Part shown: positions 56,337 through 64,000 of the stretch, piece by piece
Numbering within the stretch: the stretch's first letter is position 1
Layout of the letters: the number at the start of each line of letters is the position of its first letter
Origin: Acinetobacter sp. ANC 3929
Lineage (GTDB): Bacteria; Pseudomonadota; Gammaproteobacteria; Pseudomonadales; Moraxellaceae
Assembly: GCF_000369405.1 (NCBI RefSeq)
Contig: NZ_KB850000.1
Coordinates: 248,001 to 312,000, forward strand
DNA length: 64,000 nt
Direction of reading: 5' to 3'
Translations under genes and position numbers: made by a program
Notes under the pieces: model-generated
Databases searched by the model: none
Told to the model about the DNA's origin: nothing
The model's input: only the letters and a program-made list of their open reading frames with translations

Positions 56337-56503
56337 TACATTAATCTCCTAAACATGGGCAAATTGACCATGGGTTTTTGGTTGAGAGAAGCATAAGCAA
56401 ACTGTAAACTACAAGGCAAGTAAAAAACGTTAAAATCTTTCAGAAAAAGCAAAGATTGCGTTTTTATTTCCCTTTTTTAACTGTAAGAAGTGATTTACAC
56501 CCT

Positions 56504-58231
56504 ATGAAGCCAAATGATGTTGTTTCTGAACTGCCAAAGACCCCGACGCCGAATACTCATGCCTCTGTCGATGCCGCGCAGCAAGAACAACAGGCAGGCT
56601 TAGACTTTGTTCGTCAAGTCATTACCGAAGATCTGAAAGAAGGTCGTACTCAAAAAGTAGTTACCCGATTCCCGCCTGAGCCGAATGGTTATCTGCATAT
56701 TGGTCACGTAAAAGCAATTTGTTTGAACTTTGGTATTGCCGAAGAGTTTGAAGGTTTGTGTAATTTACGTTTTGACGATACAAACCCTGATGCTGAAGAA
56801 CAAGAATATGTTGATGGTATTGCCAACGATGTGAAATGGTTGGGCTTTAACTGGAATGGTGAGCCTCGCTACGCTTCTGGTTATTTCGATCAGCTTTATG
56901 CATGGGCTGTTCAGTTGATTGAGCAAGGTGATGCTTATGTTGATTTGCAAACCCCAGAAGAAATTAAGCTGAACCGCGGTAATTTCGTTGAACCTGGTAA
57001 AAATTCACCGTACCGTGATGCAACCGTTGCCGAGAACTTGGCACGTTTTGAGCAAATGCGAAATGGTGAGATTCAGGAAGGCGGTGCGGTTTTACGTGCC
57101 AAAATTGATATGGCCAGTCCGAACGTGCATATGCGTGATCCGATTCTTTATCGTGTATTGCATTCAGAGCATCATCAAACGGGTGATAAATGGAAAATGT
57201 ATCCAATGTATGACTATGCTCATCCATTGTCAGATGCAATTGAAGGCATTACTCACTCACTCTGTACTTTAGAATTCCAAGATCACCGTCCATTCTATGA
57301 CTGGATTGTAGAGAAAGTTCATTCACAAGCTGTACCACGTCAGTACGAGTCTTCACGTTTAAACGTCGATTACACCATTACCTCTAAACGTAAGTTACGT
57401 AAATTGGTAGAAGGTCATCATGTACAGGGGTGGGATGATCCACGTATGCCAACCGTAGTGGGTATGCGTCGCCGTGGTTTTACACCGGAAGGCTTACGCG
57501 ATTTCTGTAAGCGTGTTGGCGTTTCCAAGACTGATGGTATTGTCGATGTGGCTATGCTTGAGTTCTGTATTCGTCAGTCATTGGAAAATGCAGCGGCTCG
57601 TGGCATGGCAGTACTGAATCCACTGAAAGTGACTTTAACCAATTTACCAGAAGAGTTAGATTTAACCCACGCACGTCATCCAAACGTAGATATGGGTGAA
57701 CGCATCATTCCTTTAACGCGTGAACTTTATATTGATCGTAAAGACTTTGAAGAAGTGCCGCCTAAAGGCTTTAAGCGTTTGATTCCTGATGGTGAAGTAC
57801 GTTTACGTCATGCCTATGTGATCAAATGTGATGAAGTCATTAAAGATGCCAATGGTGAAGTGGTTGAGCTTAAATGTTCAATCGATCCTGAAACTTTAGG
57901 TAAAAACCCAGAAGGTCGTAAAGTAAAAGGTGTGATTCACTGGGTATCGGCAAGCAAAGGTGTGCCTGCGGAAGTTCGCATTTATGACCGTTTATTTAAT
58001 GAAGCTGCGCCAGATGCAGATGATGATTTCCTAGCACACCTGAATCCTGAATCATTAAAAGTCGTTCAAGCGGTGATTGAACCTGCTTTGGCTCAAGCAA
58101 AACCTGAAGATCGTTTCCAGTTTGAACGTGAAGGATATTTCGTTGCGGATCAACATGATCATCAAACGGATAAACCAGTGTTTAACCGTATTCTTGATCT
58201 GAAAGACAGCTTCAAAGCAGACAAGAAATAA
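56504..58231 (+). CDS. glnS: Glutaminyl-tRNA synthetase
   Basis: A 575-residue class I enzyme charging tRNA-Gln. The HIGH motif is in [36 protein letters not shown] follows, and the KMSKS-type loop reads TSKRKLRKL. The C-terminal anticodon-binding beta barrels run from about residue 350. I start it at the ATG at 56504; an in-frame TTG 16 codons upstream has no ribosome site. The extra N-terminal 40 residues before [13 protein letters not shown] are polar and variable. Normal length otherwise. Confidence 0.96.
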   Translation: MKPNDVVSELPKTPTPNTHASVDAAQQEQQAGLDFVRQVITEDLKEGRTQKVVTRFPPEPNGYLHIGHVKAICLNFGIAEEFEGLCNLRFDDTNPDAEEQEYVDGIANDVKWLGFNWNGEPRYASGYFDQLYAWAVQLIEQGDAYVDLQTPEEIKLNRGNFVEPGKNSPYRDATVAENLARFEQMRNGEIQEGGAVLRAKIDMASPNVHMRDPILYRVLHSEHHQTGDKWKMYPMYDYAHPLSDAIEGITHSLCTLEFQDHRPFYDWIVEKVHSQAVPRQYESSRLNVDYTITSKRKLRKLVEGHHVQGWDDPRMPTVVGMRRRGFTPEGLRDFCKRVGVSKTDGIVDVAMLEFCIRQSLENAAARGMAVLNPLKVTLTNLPEELDLTHARHPNVDMGERIIPLTRELYIDRKDFEEVPPKGFKRLIPDGEVRLRHAYVIKCDEVIKDANGEVVELKCSIDPETLGKNPEGRKVKGVIHWVSASKGVPAEVRIYDRLFNEAAPDADDDFLAHLNPESLKVVQAVIEPALAQAKPEDRFQFEREGYFVADQHDHQTDKPVFNRILDLKDSFKADKK

Positions 58232-58273
58232 GTTTAAAGTTATTTCTTCTGAGTGAAAGATTGAATTAAGACT

Positions 58274-58304
58274 AAAAAGCCCAATCATTGAATTGGGCTT
58301 TTTT
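58274..58304. terminator. Bidirectional terminator after glnS
   Basis: AAAAAGCCCAAT and its perfect complement around CATTGA, with T runs on both strands, between convergent genes. Confidence 0.95.
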
Positions 58305-58328
58305 ATTTAGTGTTTGAAAGTATTGATT

Positions 58329-59045
58329 TTAAAACGTCAAATTTTCTAAGAAAGTTTGCACAACTGCTCGACACTGCTGCTCTAATTGGGCTGCATAAGC
58401 CTGATTATCTTGTCTCAGCTGAGGAATAGATAAGCCCGCATGGCGTATTTCACAGGTGTGACCAATCAACCATTTTTCAAAATTCTGCTCAACAACTTCT
58501 AGATGAAATTGTAGAGCCAAAATATTTTTGCCTATAGAAAATGCTTGGTTTGGATAGATTGCAGAACTGGCCAGCAAAGTGCTGTTCGCTGGTAAATCAA
58601 AAGTATCACCATGCCAGTGCAATACCTCAACATGTTCAAGTGCGGCTAAGGGATTATGTTCAACCGCTTTAATTTCCAACTGACTCCAACCAATCTCTTT
58701 TTGGTGTCCTGCATAGACTTTTGCACCCAGTGCGTGTGCAATCAACTGTGCGCCCAAGCAAATCCCAATGGTGGGTTTGTTGGCTTTTAAACGCTGTTTC
58801 AAGCCTTCAATTTCATCGATGAGAAACGGATAGTCTTCAGTTTCATAAACGCCGATTGGGCCACCGAGGATCACGGTCAATCCATCATAGTTGAGTGCAG
58901 GAGTTAAATCATCGACACCCGCCTCAAAATAACGGACGCGAAAACCCAGCTGATAAAAAATATCTTCTAATGAACCTAAATCTTCAAAAGCAAGATGTTG
59001 AATCGCGTAGATTGTTTTAGGTAATGATGCTGCAATGGTATTCAT
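58329..59045 (-). CDS. Class I glutamine amidotransferase-like protein
   Basis: A 238-residue GATase1 protein resembling the glutaminase half of GMP synthase and GuaA-like stand-alone hydrolases. The nucleophile is Cys in GICLGAQLIAHALGA, with His and Glu in QFHLEV, and VILGGPIGVYETEDYP for the oxyanion region. The partner or substrate is unknown; such proteins may act on gamma-glutamyl compounds. I start it at the ATG at 59045; a TTG 10 codons upstream, adjoining the stop of the previous gene, is the alternative. It is probably cotranscribed with the hydrolase. Confidence 0.87.
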   Translation of the reverse strand: MNTIAASLPKTIYAIQHLAFEDLGSLEDIFYQLGFRVRYFEAGVDDLTPALNYDGLTVILGGPIGVYETEDYPFLIDEIEGLKQRLKANKPTIGICLGAQLIAHALGAKVYAGHQKEIGWSQLEIKAVEHNPLAALEHVEVLHWHGDTFDLPANSTLLASSAIYPNQAFSIGKNILALQFHLEVVEQNFEKWLIGHTCEIRHAGLSIPQLRQDNQAYAAQLEQQCRAVVQTFLENLTF

Positions 59046-59075
59046 GATATTTAAAGTCACTGATTTATTTGTCAA

Positions 59076-60041
59076 TTAAGGCATTTTTTGTTCAAGCCAC
59101 ACAAACAGATCTTTGTAAACTTGAGCGCGTACAGGTGGAGCAGAAAGCACAAGATCATGCAAGCCATTGTGGATTGCCAGCGTTTGCACGTCACCTTTCA
59201 TTTTCTTGGCATTATGAGTCATGTCTTTCACATCAAGAATGACATCACTCTGTTGAGCAGCTTTACCCCATTTTCTAGGGTTGTTTGACTGGTGTGAATG
59301 CATAATCAAGGTTGGAACACTTAACGTTACGCCTTGATGGATTTCTTTTTGCGCCTCATGAATGGCACGAACGAAACACAAATGCACAAAAGGCATGGTT
59401 TTAGGTTTCCAATCTAGATTGAAATCCCATTCACCGTAGAAATCTTTATGTAAGCTTGGGGTATACCATTGATTTAATCCACTTGGAAATTTTCCATTGG
59501 GTAAGCGTTTCCCAACTTCACTGAGTAGCGGAATACCGACTTTTTTCTCAATCATGCTTTTATAAAAATCATAAAAAGGACTATTTGCCCATACTGCCTT
59601 AATCAAGCGGTGATCTGGATAATGAGCTGCGTATAGAGTGGTAATTAAACCACCTGTTGAATGCCCTGACAGTAGCACTTGATTGTGATTTTCTTGCCCA
59701 ATAATTTCGAGCGCTTTACTGATTTCGGCATCGTATTCACGTAAATCAAGAACATAGTAAAATTTTTGATGCGGAAGTCTTGAACGGCCATATTTTCTGA
59801 GGTCGAGCGCATAAAAATCGTAACCATGTTGATTAAATTGCTCAGCCATTTCCTTTTGAAAAAAATAGTCTGCAAAACCATGTATATATAAAACTGCCTT
59901 TTTGGTCGCTTCAGCAGCCTTCTTGCGAACCAAGGTGGCAACAACTTTTCCATCATAATCATCAGCGAAATTCATAGTGAGCTGCTGATAATCTTTACCT
60001 AGTATATCTGGTTGATATGTATAGAGATTTGAAGTAGTCAT
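59076..60041 (-). CDS. Alpha/beta hydrolase (serine aminopeptidase S33 / lysophospholipase-like)
   Basis: A 321-residue hydrolase. The nucleophile elbow is GHSTGG, the oxyanion loop YIHGFADYFFQKEMAEQF, and the acid and base lie near PTLIMHSHQSNNPRKW and HNGLHDLVLS. There is no signal peptide, so it is cytoplasmic. The family covers monoacylglycerol lipases, lysophospholipases and esterases; the substrate is not evident. It is followed on the same strand by the glutamine amidotransferase gene. Confidence 0.87.
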   Translation of the reverse strand: MTTSNLYTYQPDILGKDYQQLTMNFADDYDGKVVATLVRKKAAEATKKAVLYIHGFADYFFQKEMAEQFNQHGYDFYALDLRKYGRSRLPHQKFYYVLDLREYDAEISKALEIIGQENHNQVLLSGHSTGGLITTLYAAHYPDHRLIKAVWANSPFYDFYKSMIEKKVGIPLLSEVGKRLPNGKFPSGLNQWYTPSLHKDFYGEWDFNLDWKPKTMPFVHLCFVRAIHEAQKEIHQGVTLSVPTLIMHSHQSNNPRKWGKAAQQSDVILDVKDMTHNAKKMKGDVQTLAIHNGLHDLVLSAPPVRAQVYKDLFVWLEQKMP

Positions 60042-60236
60042 TTTTATATATCAAGTCCGAATTCATTAACAAACACATTAAATGAAAACCCTTGGAAGTC
60101 AATGTAAATATGCGATACCAACAGTTCAACTACAATAGGTTATCGAACCATTGAACGTGATTTGGATGAGCTTTAGATTTTTATTTTTAGCAAAAAATCG
60201 GTAAGCTATGTGCTGTTGTTTTTGACTGAAGAAATT

Positions 60237-61949
60237 ATGAAACAAGAGACTGCACTCAAGTTACTCAAAGCTGGGGAAAATGTTTTTTTAACGGGCTCAG
60301 CAGGTGCAGGAAAAACCTATACGCTTAATCAGTACATTCATTACCTCAAAGCACGTAAAGTGCCTGTTGCGATCACGGCATCGACAGGGATTGCGGCAAC
60401 GCATATGAATGGCATGACTATTCATACTTGGGCTGGAATCGGCATTAAAGATCGTTTGACAGATGATGACCTTAAGCGGATGAAAGAGCGTAAATATTTA
60501 AAAGAGCATTTAGAAAATGCCCAAGTATTGATTATCGACGAAATTTCAATGCTACACGCCAAGCAATTGAATTTGGTTAATCAGGTGCTGAAATACTTCA
60601 AAGAAAGTGATGAAGCATTTGGAGGGATTCAAGTCATTGTAGCGGGGGACTTCTTCCAGTTACCGCCAGTGGGTAAAAAGGATGAAAGCAATCGTGATAA
60701 ATTCTGCTTTATGTCAGATGCCTGGGTTGAAGCAAAATTCCGTGTTTGCTATTTAACCGAGCAACATCGTCAGGATGATGAAATTTTAAATCAGATTTTG
60801 AATGCCATCCGCGCACAAAATATTCAAAGCAATCATCTCACCGCATTGCAGCAATCTCGTCAGCACGATATTGGCGAAACCTTTACACGTTTATATACGC
60901 ACAATATGGATGTCGATAATATTAATTATCAACATCTGAATGAAATTGATAATGAAAGCCATCAGTTTAATGCTGTGGTCGACGGCAACGAAAAGTTAAT
61001 GGAAACCTTAAAATCTTCAGTGCGCGCACCTGAAGAATTGACCTTGAAAAAAAATGCCAAAGTCATGTTTGTCAAAAATAACTTTGATATGGGCTATATC
61101 AATGGCAGCTTGGGTGAAGTCATTGGCTTTGAAGAAGATGATAAACAGGGTATTCTGCCTAAAGTAAAGTTGACTGACGGAACAACCTTTTTAGTTGAAC
61201 CTGAAACATGGTCAATTGAAAATGAAGCAGGTAAGGCAATTGCTAGTTTTCAGCAGATTCCTTTACGTTTGGCTTGGGCAATCACCATTCATAAAAGTCA
61301 GGGCATGACGCTGGAAGCCGCAGAGATTAATCTCACCCATACTTTTGAGAAAGGTCAGGGTTATGTGGCTTTGTCGCGCTTAAAGTCACTGACAGGACTT
61401 AAGCTACTTGGTTTTAATGATCAGGCACTGGAATTGGATAGTCTGGCAATCAAAGCCGATCGCCGTTTTCAGGAGTTATCGACGGAAGCTGAAGTCAATT
61501 TTGAAAATATAGATTTAACCACTCAACATAATGCATTTATTCGTCATTGTGGTGGCACATTGAATGCCACTGAAATCGCACGTAATGAAAAGAAAATTGC
61601 CAAAGGGGCAAAACAGAATTACGCTGCTGCGACTTTAGATGAGACCCGCGCTTTATTTGAAGATGGTTATGAAATTGAGGATATCGCGCATGAACGTGGT
61701 TTAACCCCTGCAACCATTATTAATCATCTTGCACGTCTGCATAAAGAACAGGGTTTAGATATCTCTGTGGCAAATCCAGGCGATGAAGTGATTGAAGAGG
61801 TTCGTAAGATCTATAAGCGCTTGCATAAACGTAAAAATCCAGAGCACTTTACCGATGATGGTTCAATAAAACTGCGTCCAATCGTGGAAGCAACCAGCCC
61901 ACGTATGGCTTATGATCAAGTCCGTTTAGCGTTACTCTTTATTGAATAG
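60237..61949 (+). CDS. PIF1-like helicase with C-terminal helix-turn-helix
   Basis: A 570-residue superfamily 1B helicase. Walker A is LTGSAGAGKTYTL, Walker B LIIDEISMLHAKQL, then IQVIVAGDFFQLPPVG, CYLTEQHRQDDE, and the C-terminal AITIHKSQGMTLEAAEINL and GYVALSRLKSL. After about residue 460 comes a helicase-associated HTH-type domain (YEIEDIAHERGLTPATIINHL) as in RecQ-like helicases. It probably resolves DNA structures. I start it at the ATG at 60237. It is followed 11 bp later by a tautomerase gene, likely in one operon. Confidence 0.9.
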   Translation: MKQETALKLLKAGENVFLTGSAGAGKTYTLNQYIHYLKARKVPVAITASTGIAATHMNGMTIHTWAGIGIKDRLTDDDLKRMKERKYLKEHLENAQVLIIDEISMLHAKQLNLVNQVLKYFKESDEAFGGIQVIVAGDFFQLPPVGKKDESNRDKFCFMSDAWVEAKFRVCYLTEQHRQDDEILNQILNAIRAQNIQSNHLTALQQSRQHDIGETFTRLYTHNMDVDNINYQHLNEIDNESHQFNAVVDGNEKLMETLKSSVRAPEELTLKKNAKVMFVKNNFDMGYINGSLGEVIGFEEDDKQGILPKVKLTDGTTFLVEPETWSIENEAGKAIASFQQIPLRLAWAITIHKSQGMTLEAAEINLTHTFEKGQGYVALSRLKSLTGLKLLGFNDQALELDSLAIKADRRFQELSTEAEVNFENIDLTTQHNAFIRHCGGTLNATEIARNEKKIAKGAKQNYAAATLDETRALFEDGYEIEDIAHERGLTPATIINHLARLHKEQGLDISVANPGDEVIEEVRKIYKRLHKRKNPEHFTDDGSIKLRPIVEATSPRMAYDQVRLALLFIE

Positions 61950-61960
61950 GAAAAATAAAA

Positions 61961-62323
61961 ATGCCTCATCTGATTGCAAACTATTCAGCCAATTTAACTG
62001 AATTGGATCCGTATAAACTCTTGCAAGATATCAATGTTGCGCTAATTGAAACTGATTTATTTATTGCCCATGATATTAAGTCACGCGCGTTTCAAGATGA
62101 GGTGTTTTTAATTGGCCTGAATGATACTCAAGAAGCCTATATTCACTTAAAATTGTATTTATTGAGTGGAAGGACGCAACAACAAAAACAAACTGTCGGT
62201 ACAGCTCTGTTGAATCGACTAGAGCGCAAAAGCTATATGCTGTCCGAGGCCAGATATCCAATTCAGTTGTGTGTTGAAGTGATCGATATGCCTAAAGAAA
62301 ACTATTTTAAGGCAACGGTTTAA
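61961..62323 (+). CDS. 5-carboxymethyl-2-hydroxymuconate isomerase-like tautomerase
   Basis: A 120-residue protein of the CHMI branch of the tautomerase superfamily. Met1 is followed by Pro2, the catalytic base after Met removal, in MPHLIANYSANLTE; the strand and loop HDIKSRAFQDEVFLIGLND, YIHLKLYLLSGRT and the KQTVGTALLNRL helix match the family. It would be trimeric. The homoprotocatechuate pathway genes that accompany true CHMI are not in the window, so another keto-enol substrate is possible. It lies in an operon-like position behind the helicase. Confidence 0.8.
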   Translation: MPHLIANYSANLTELDPYKLLQDINVALIETDLFIAHDIKSRAFQDEVFLIGLNDTQEAYIHLKLYLLSGRTQQQKQTVGTALLNRLERKSYMLSEARYPIQLCVEVIDMPKENYFKATV

Positions 62324-62409
62324 TTTGATTTGAAAATTCGCAATTCTGATCAAGTTTACAGGATATGAATCTGGCAAATTAGCTTTCATCAAATGATTGA
62401 GTTAAATGT

Positions 62410-63261
62410 ATGACGCTAAATGATCAGAAGTTGCAGCGCGTATGTGAATATATCCAACAGCATTTAGATGATGAGCTTGATTTGGATCGCTTAAGTCAGG
62501 TTGCATCCTTATCTAAATTTCATTTCCACCGCATTTTTTTAGCAAATATCGGTGTGAATGTGATGAAGTTTATCCAATTATCCCGTCTGAAACGGGCATC
62601 ATTCCAACTGGCGTTTTCAGCTGATATTAAAATTATTGATATTGCCTTGCAGTCTGGTTTTGAGAGCCCTGAAGCATTTAGCCGCGCATTTAAACGTTCA
62701 TTTGATCAAACTCCAAGTGCTTTTAGAGAGCAGCCGCATTGGCCGTCTTGGCATGAAAGGTTTGTTTTTTCTTTACCTCCGAGAGAAATCATGATGAACG
62801 TTAATATTGTAGAAAGAGCCGAAGAGAAGATTGCATTCATATCACACTACGGTGCCCCGGAACGTGTCTTTGAAACGGCAGCACAATTTATTCAGTGGCG
62901 CAAAGAAACGGGATTATCTCCTGTAGTAAAAAGTCATACTTACGGTATTCCATTTTCTGACCCTGAACAGACTCTAAGTGATGAATTCCGTTTTGATATT
63001 GCTGGAACAATCACGGCGGATATCACTAAAAATACATATGGTGTAAGCACAGGAACTCTTCCCAAAGGCAACTATGCCGTGGTTCGGCATTTGGGTAGTC
63101 ACGATAATATTAAAGACAGTGTTTACTATCTATATCGGGACTGGCTGCCACAATCAGCCCGTGAAGTAGGGGATTTTCCCGTCTTTTTTCACTATCACAA
63201 CTTTGTTCATGATGTAGATGAATGTGATTTGATTACAGACATTTATTTATTATTAAAGTAA
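62410..63261 (+). CDS. AraC family regulator with GyrI-like ligand domain
   Basis: A 283-residue regulator with an N-terminal AraC DNA-binding domain (LQRVCEYIQQHLDDELDLDR, VASLSKFHFHRIFLANIGV, then FESPEAFSRAFKRSFDQTPS, residues 1-100) and a C-terminal GyrI/BmrR-like small-molecule domain (from about residue 125). The ligand may be a drug or other lipophilic compound. Start at 62410. No obvious effector gene lies beside it; thiM is convergent. Confidence 0.9.
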   Translation: MTLNDQKLQRVCEYIQQHLDDELDLDRLSQVASLSKFHFHRIFLANIGVNVMKFIQLSRLKRASFQLAFSADIKIIDIALQSGFESPEAFSRAFKRSFDQTPSAFREQPHWPSWHERFVFSLPPREIMMNVNIVERAEEKIAFISHYGAPERVFETAAQFIQWRKETGLSPVVKSHTYGIPFSDPEQTLSDEFRFDIAGTITADITKNTYGVSTGTLPKGNYAVVRHLGSHDNIKDSVYYLYRDWLPQSAREVGDFPVFFHYHNFVHDVDECDLITDIYLLLK

Positions 63262-63268
63262 GCCTGAG

Positions 63269-63288
63269 GCTCTGCTGTGAAGCAGAGC
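63269..63288. terminator. Hairpin between the AraC gene and thiM
   Basis: GCTCTGCT and AGCAGAGC pair perfectly around a GTGA loop between the convergent stop codons. No T tract follows on the plus strand. Confidence 0.6.
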
Positions 63289-64000
63289 TATACAATTTTA
63301 ATGTCCACATACTGCTGGATTAAATTGTCATCGAGCATATGGACATAATCTAAAAATGCGACATTAAAGCTTCCTACGGTTTGCGCATGCTCATAGGCAA
63401 GTTTCCCTGCGATGGCAAAATGGATATGTGAAGCCAGCGCGGCAATACTGGCTGTGCTCACCGCATGGTAGGCTGCTGTTAAAGCGCCCAATGCACAACC
63501 TGTTGCGGTAATTTTAGGTTGTAAGTAACAACCGCCATTAACTTGGATGACAGTATTAAACTGTTTGGAAATGATGTAATCCGACTCACCAGAAATGGCA
63601 ATGCATTCAGAATGCTGTAACAGGCTTTTTGCCTGAGCATAGACATCATGGCTATTCAAAGTGCTATCTACGCCTTTAGATTGGGCTTGGTTACCTGCCA
63701 ATGTACTAATTTCTGAAGCATTGCCACGAATAATGCTTGGCTTAAATTGTAAAAGTTGCTCGATGGTCTCACTACGCCATTTTAAAACAGGGCCGTATCC
63801 GACAGGATCAAGTACCCAAGGCAACTGATGTTGATCTGCGGTCTTGGCTGAAATCAACATGGCTTGGGTTTGTTCTGTCGTTGGCGTTCCGACATTAATA
63901 CTTAAAGCTGAACTGATTTTTGTGAAATCTTCTGCTTCAAATGGATTGTCGATCATGGCTGGTGATGCGCCCGCTGCAAGCAAAATATTGGCAACATAAT
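63288..64000 (-). CDS. thiM: Hydroxyethylthiazole kinase, partial at the window edge
   Basis: The visible 237 or so residues phosphorylate the thiazole moiety for thiamine salvage. The frame stays open to the window edge (YVANILLAAGASPAM), so the N terminus lies outside. Seen are LLAAGASPAMIDNPFEAEDF, PWVLDPVGYGP (substrate pocket), IIRGNASEISTLAG and the anion-hole/catalytic TATGCALGALTAAYHAV. The full protein should have about 265 residues. Any thiamine-pyrophosphate riboswitch would lie beyond the right edge. Confidence 0.94.
   Translation of the reverse strand, partial: YVANILLAAGASPAMIDNPFEAEDFTKISSALSINVGTPTTEQTQAMLISAKTADQHQLPWVLDPVGYGPVLKWRSETIEQLLQFKPSIIRGNASEISTLAGNQAQSKGVDSTLNSHDVYAQAKSLLQHSECIAISGESDYIISKQFNTVIQVNGGCYLQPKITATGCALGALTAAYHAVSTASIAALASHIHFAIAGKLAYEHAQTVGSFNVAFLDYVHMLDDNLIQQYVDIKIV

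Overview
The window is a 64 kb stretch of ordinary chromosome from a gamma-proteobacterium of about 40% GC, almost certainly an Acinetobacter. The reasons are the gene order alaS-lysC-csrA, an 87-residue CsrA with a polar tail, an Hfq with a very long glycine-rich tail, mutL-miaA-hfq in series, hisZ-purA, and a cytochrome bo3 operon with an Acinetobacter-like CyoA. I saw no rRNA, tRNA, prophage, insertion sequence or CRISPR array. Both edges cut into ordinary genes; only thiM at the right edge is incomplete.

Layout. 1-5 kb: two divergent TonB-dependent outer-membrane receptors, the second behind a good Fur box. 5-8 kb: a purine permease and an adenine-deaminase-type enzyme (purine salvage). 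8-15 kb: cytochrome b561, a lipoprotein, rnhB, csrA, lysC, alaS and a GAPDH-like gene. 15-20 kb: a membrane-anchored coiled-coil protein, an AroE-like dehydrogenase, hisZ, purA and a small monooxygenase-type protein, followed by an unannotated compact transcription unit with tiny ORFs. 20-25 kb: a WYL regulator divergent from a four-gene operon (circularly permuted ATP-grasp, short alpha-E protein, transglutaminase, Anbu proteasome-like protease). A sequence matching a sigma-54 (-24/-12) promoter lies directly in front of this operon. 25-31 kb: DoxX, alr, dnaB, a nonsense-broken HxlR regulator beside a quinone-reductase-like flavoprotein, the rpsF-rpsR-rplI operon with an autoregulatory-looking leader, and a second nonsense-interrupted ORF. 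31-37 kb: the cyoABCDE quinol oxidase operon with a strongly structured leader. 37-45 kb: ppsA with its divergent regulator ppsR, a GGDEF-EAL protein, a luciferase-like monooxygenase behind two identical-armed tandem operators, and a glycine-zipper protein. 45-52 kb: two pseudouridine synthases, a GNAT protein, a solitary DinJ-like antitoxin, tsaE-mutL-miaA-hfq. 52-64 kb: an EamA transporter, a TetR regulator with a flavoprotein it probably controls, a nitroreductase, lpxH, ppiB, glnS, a glutamine amidotransferase, a lipase-like hydrolase, a PIF1-like helicase, a tautomerase, an AraC/GyrI regulator and partial thiM.

How the parts fit. Much of the window is core metabolism and information processing: translation (alaS, glnS, miaA, rpsF/R, rplI), replication and repair (dnaB, mutL, rnhB), aerobic respiration (cyo), gluconeogenic PEP control (ppsA/ppsR) and purine supply (purA, permease, deaminase). 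The parts most worth a second look are the Anbu operon with its sigma-54-like promoter, the small transcription unit at 19.99-20.25 kb, the tandem operator in front of the luciferase-like gene, a palindromic repeat family present both between lpxH and ppiB and inside the mutL coding sequence, and the two genes broken by single stop codons.
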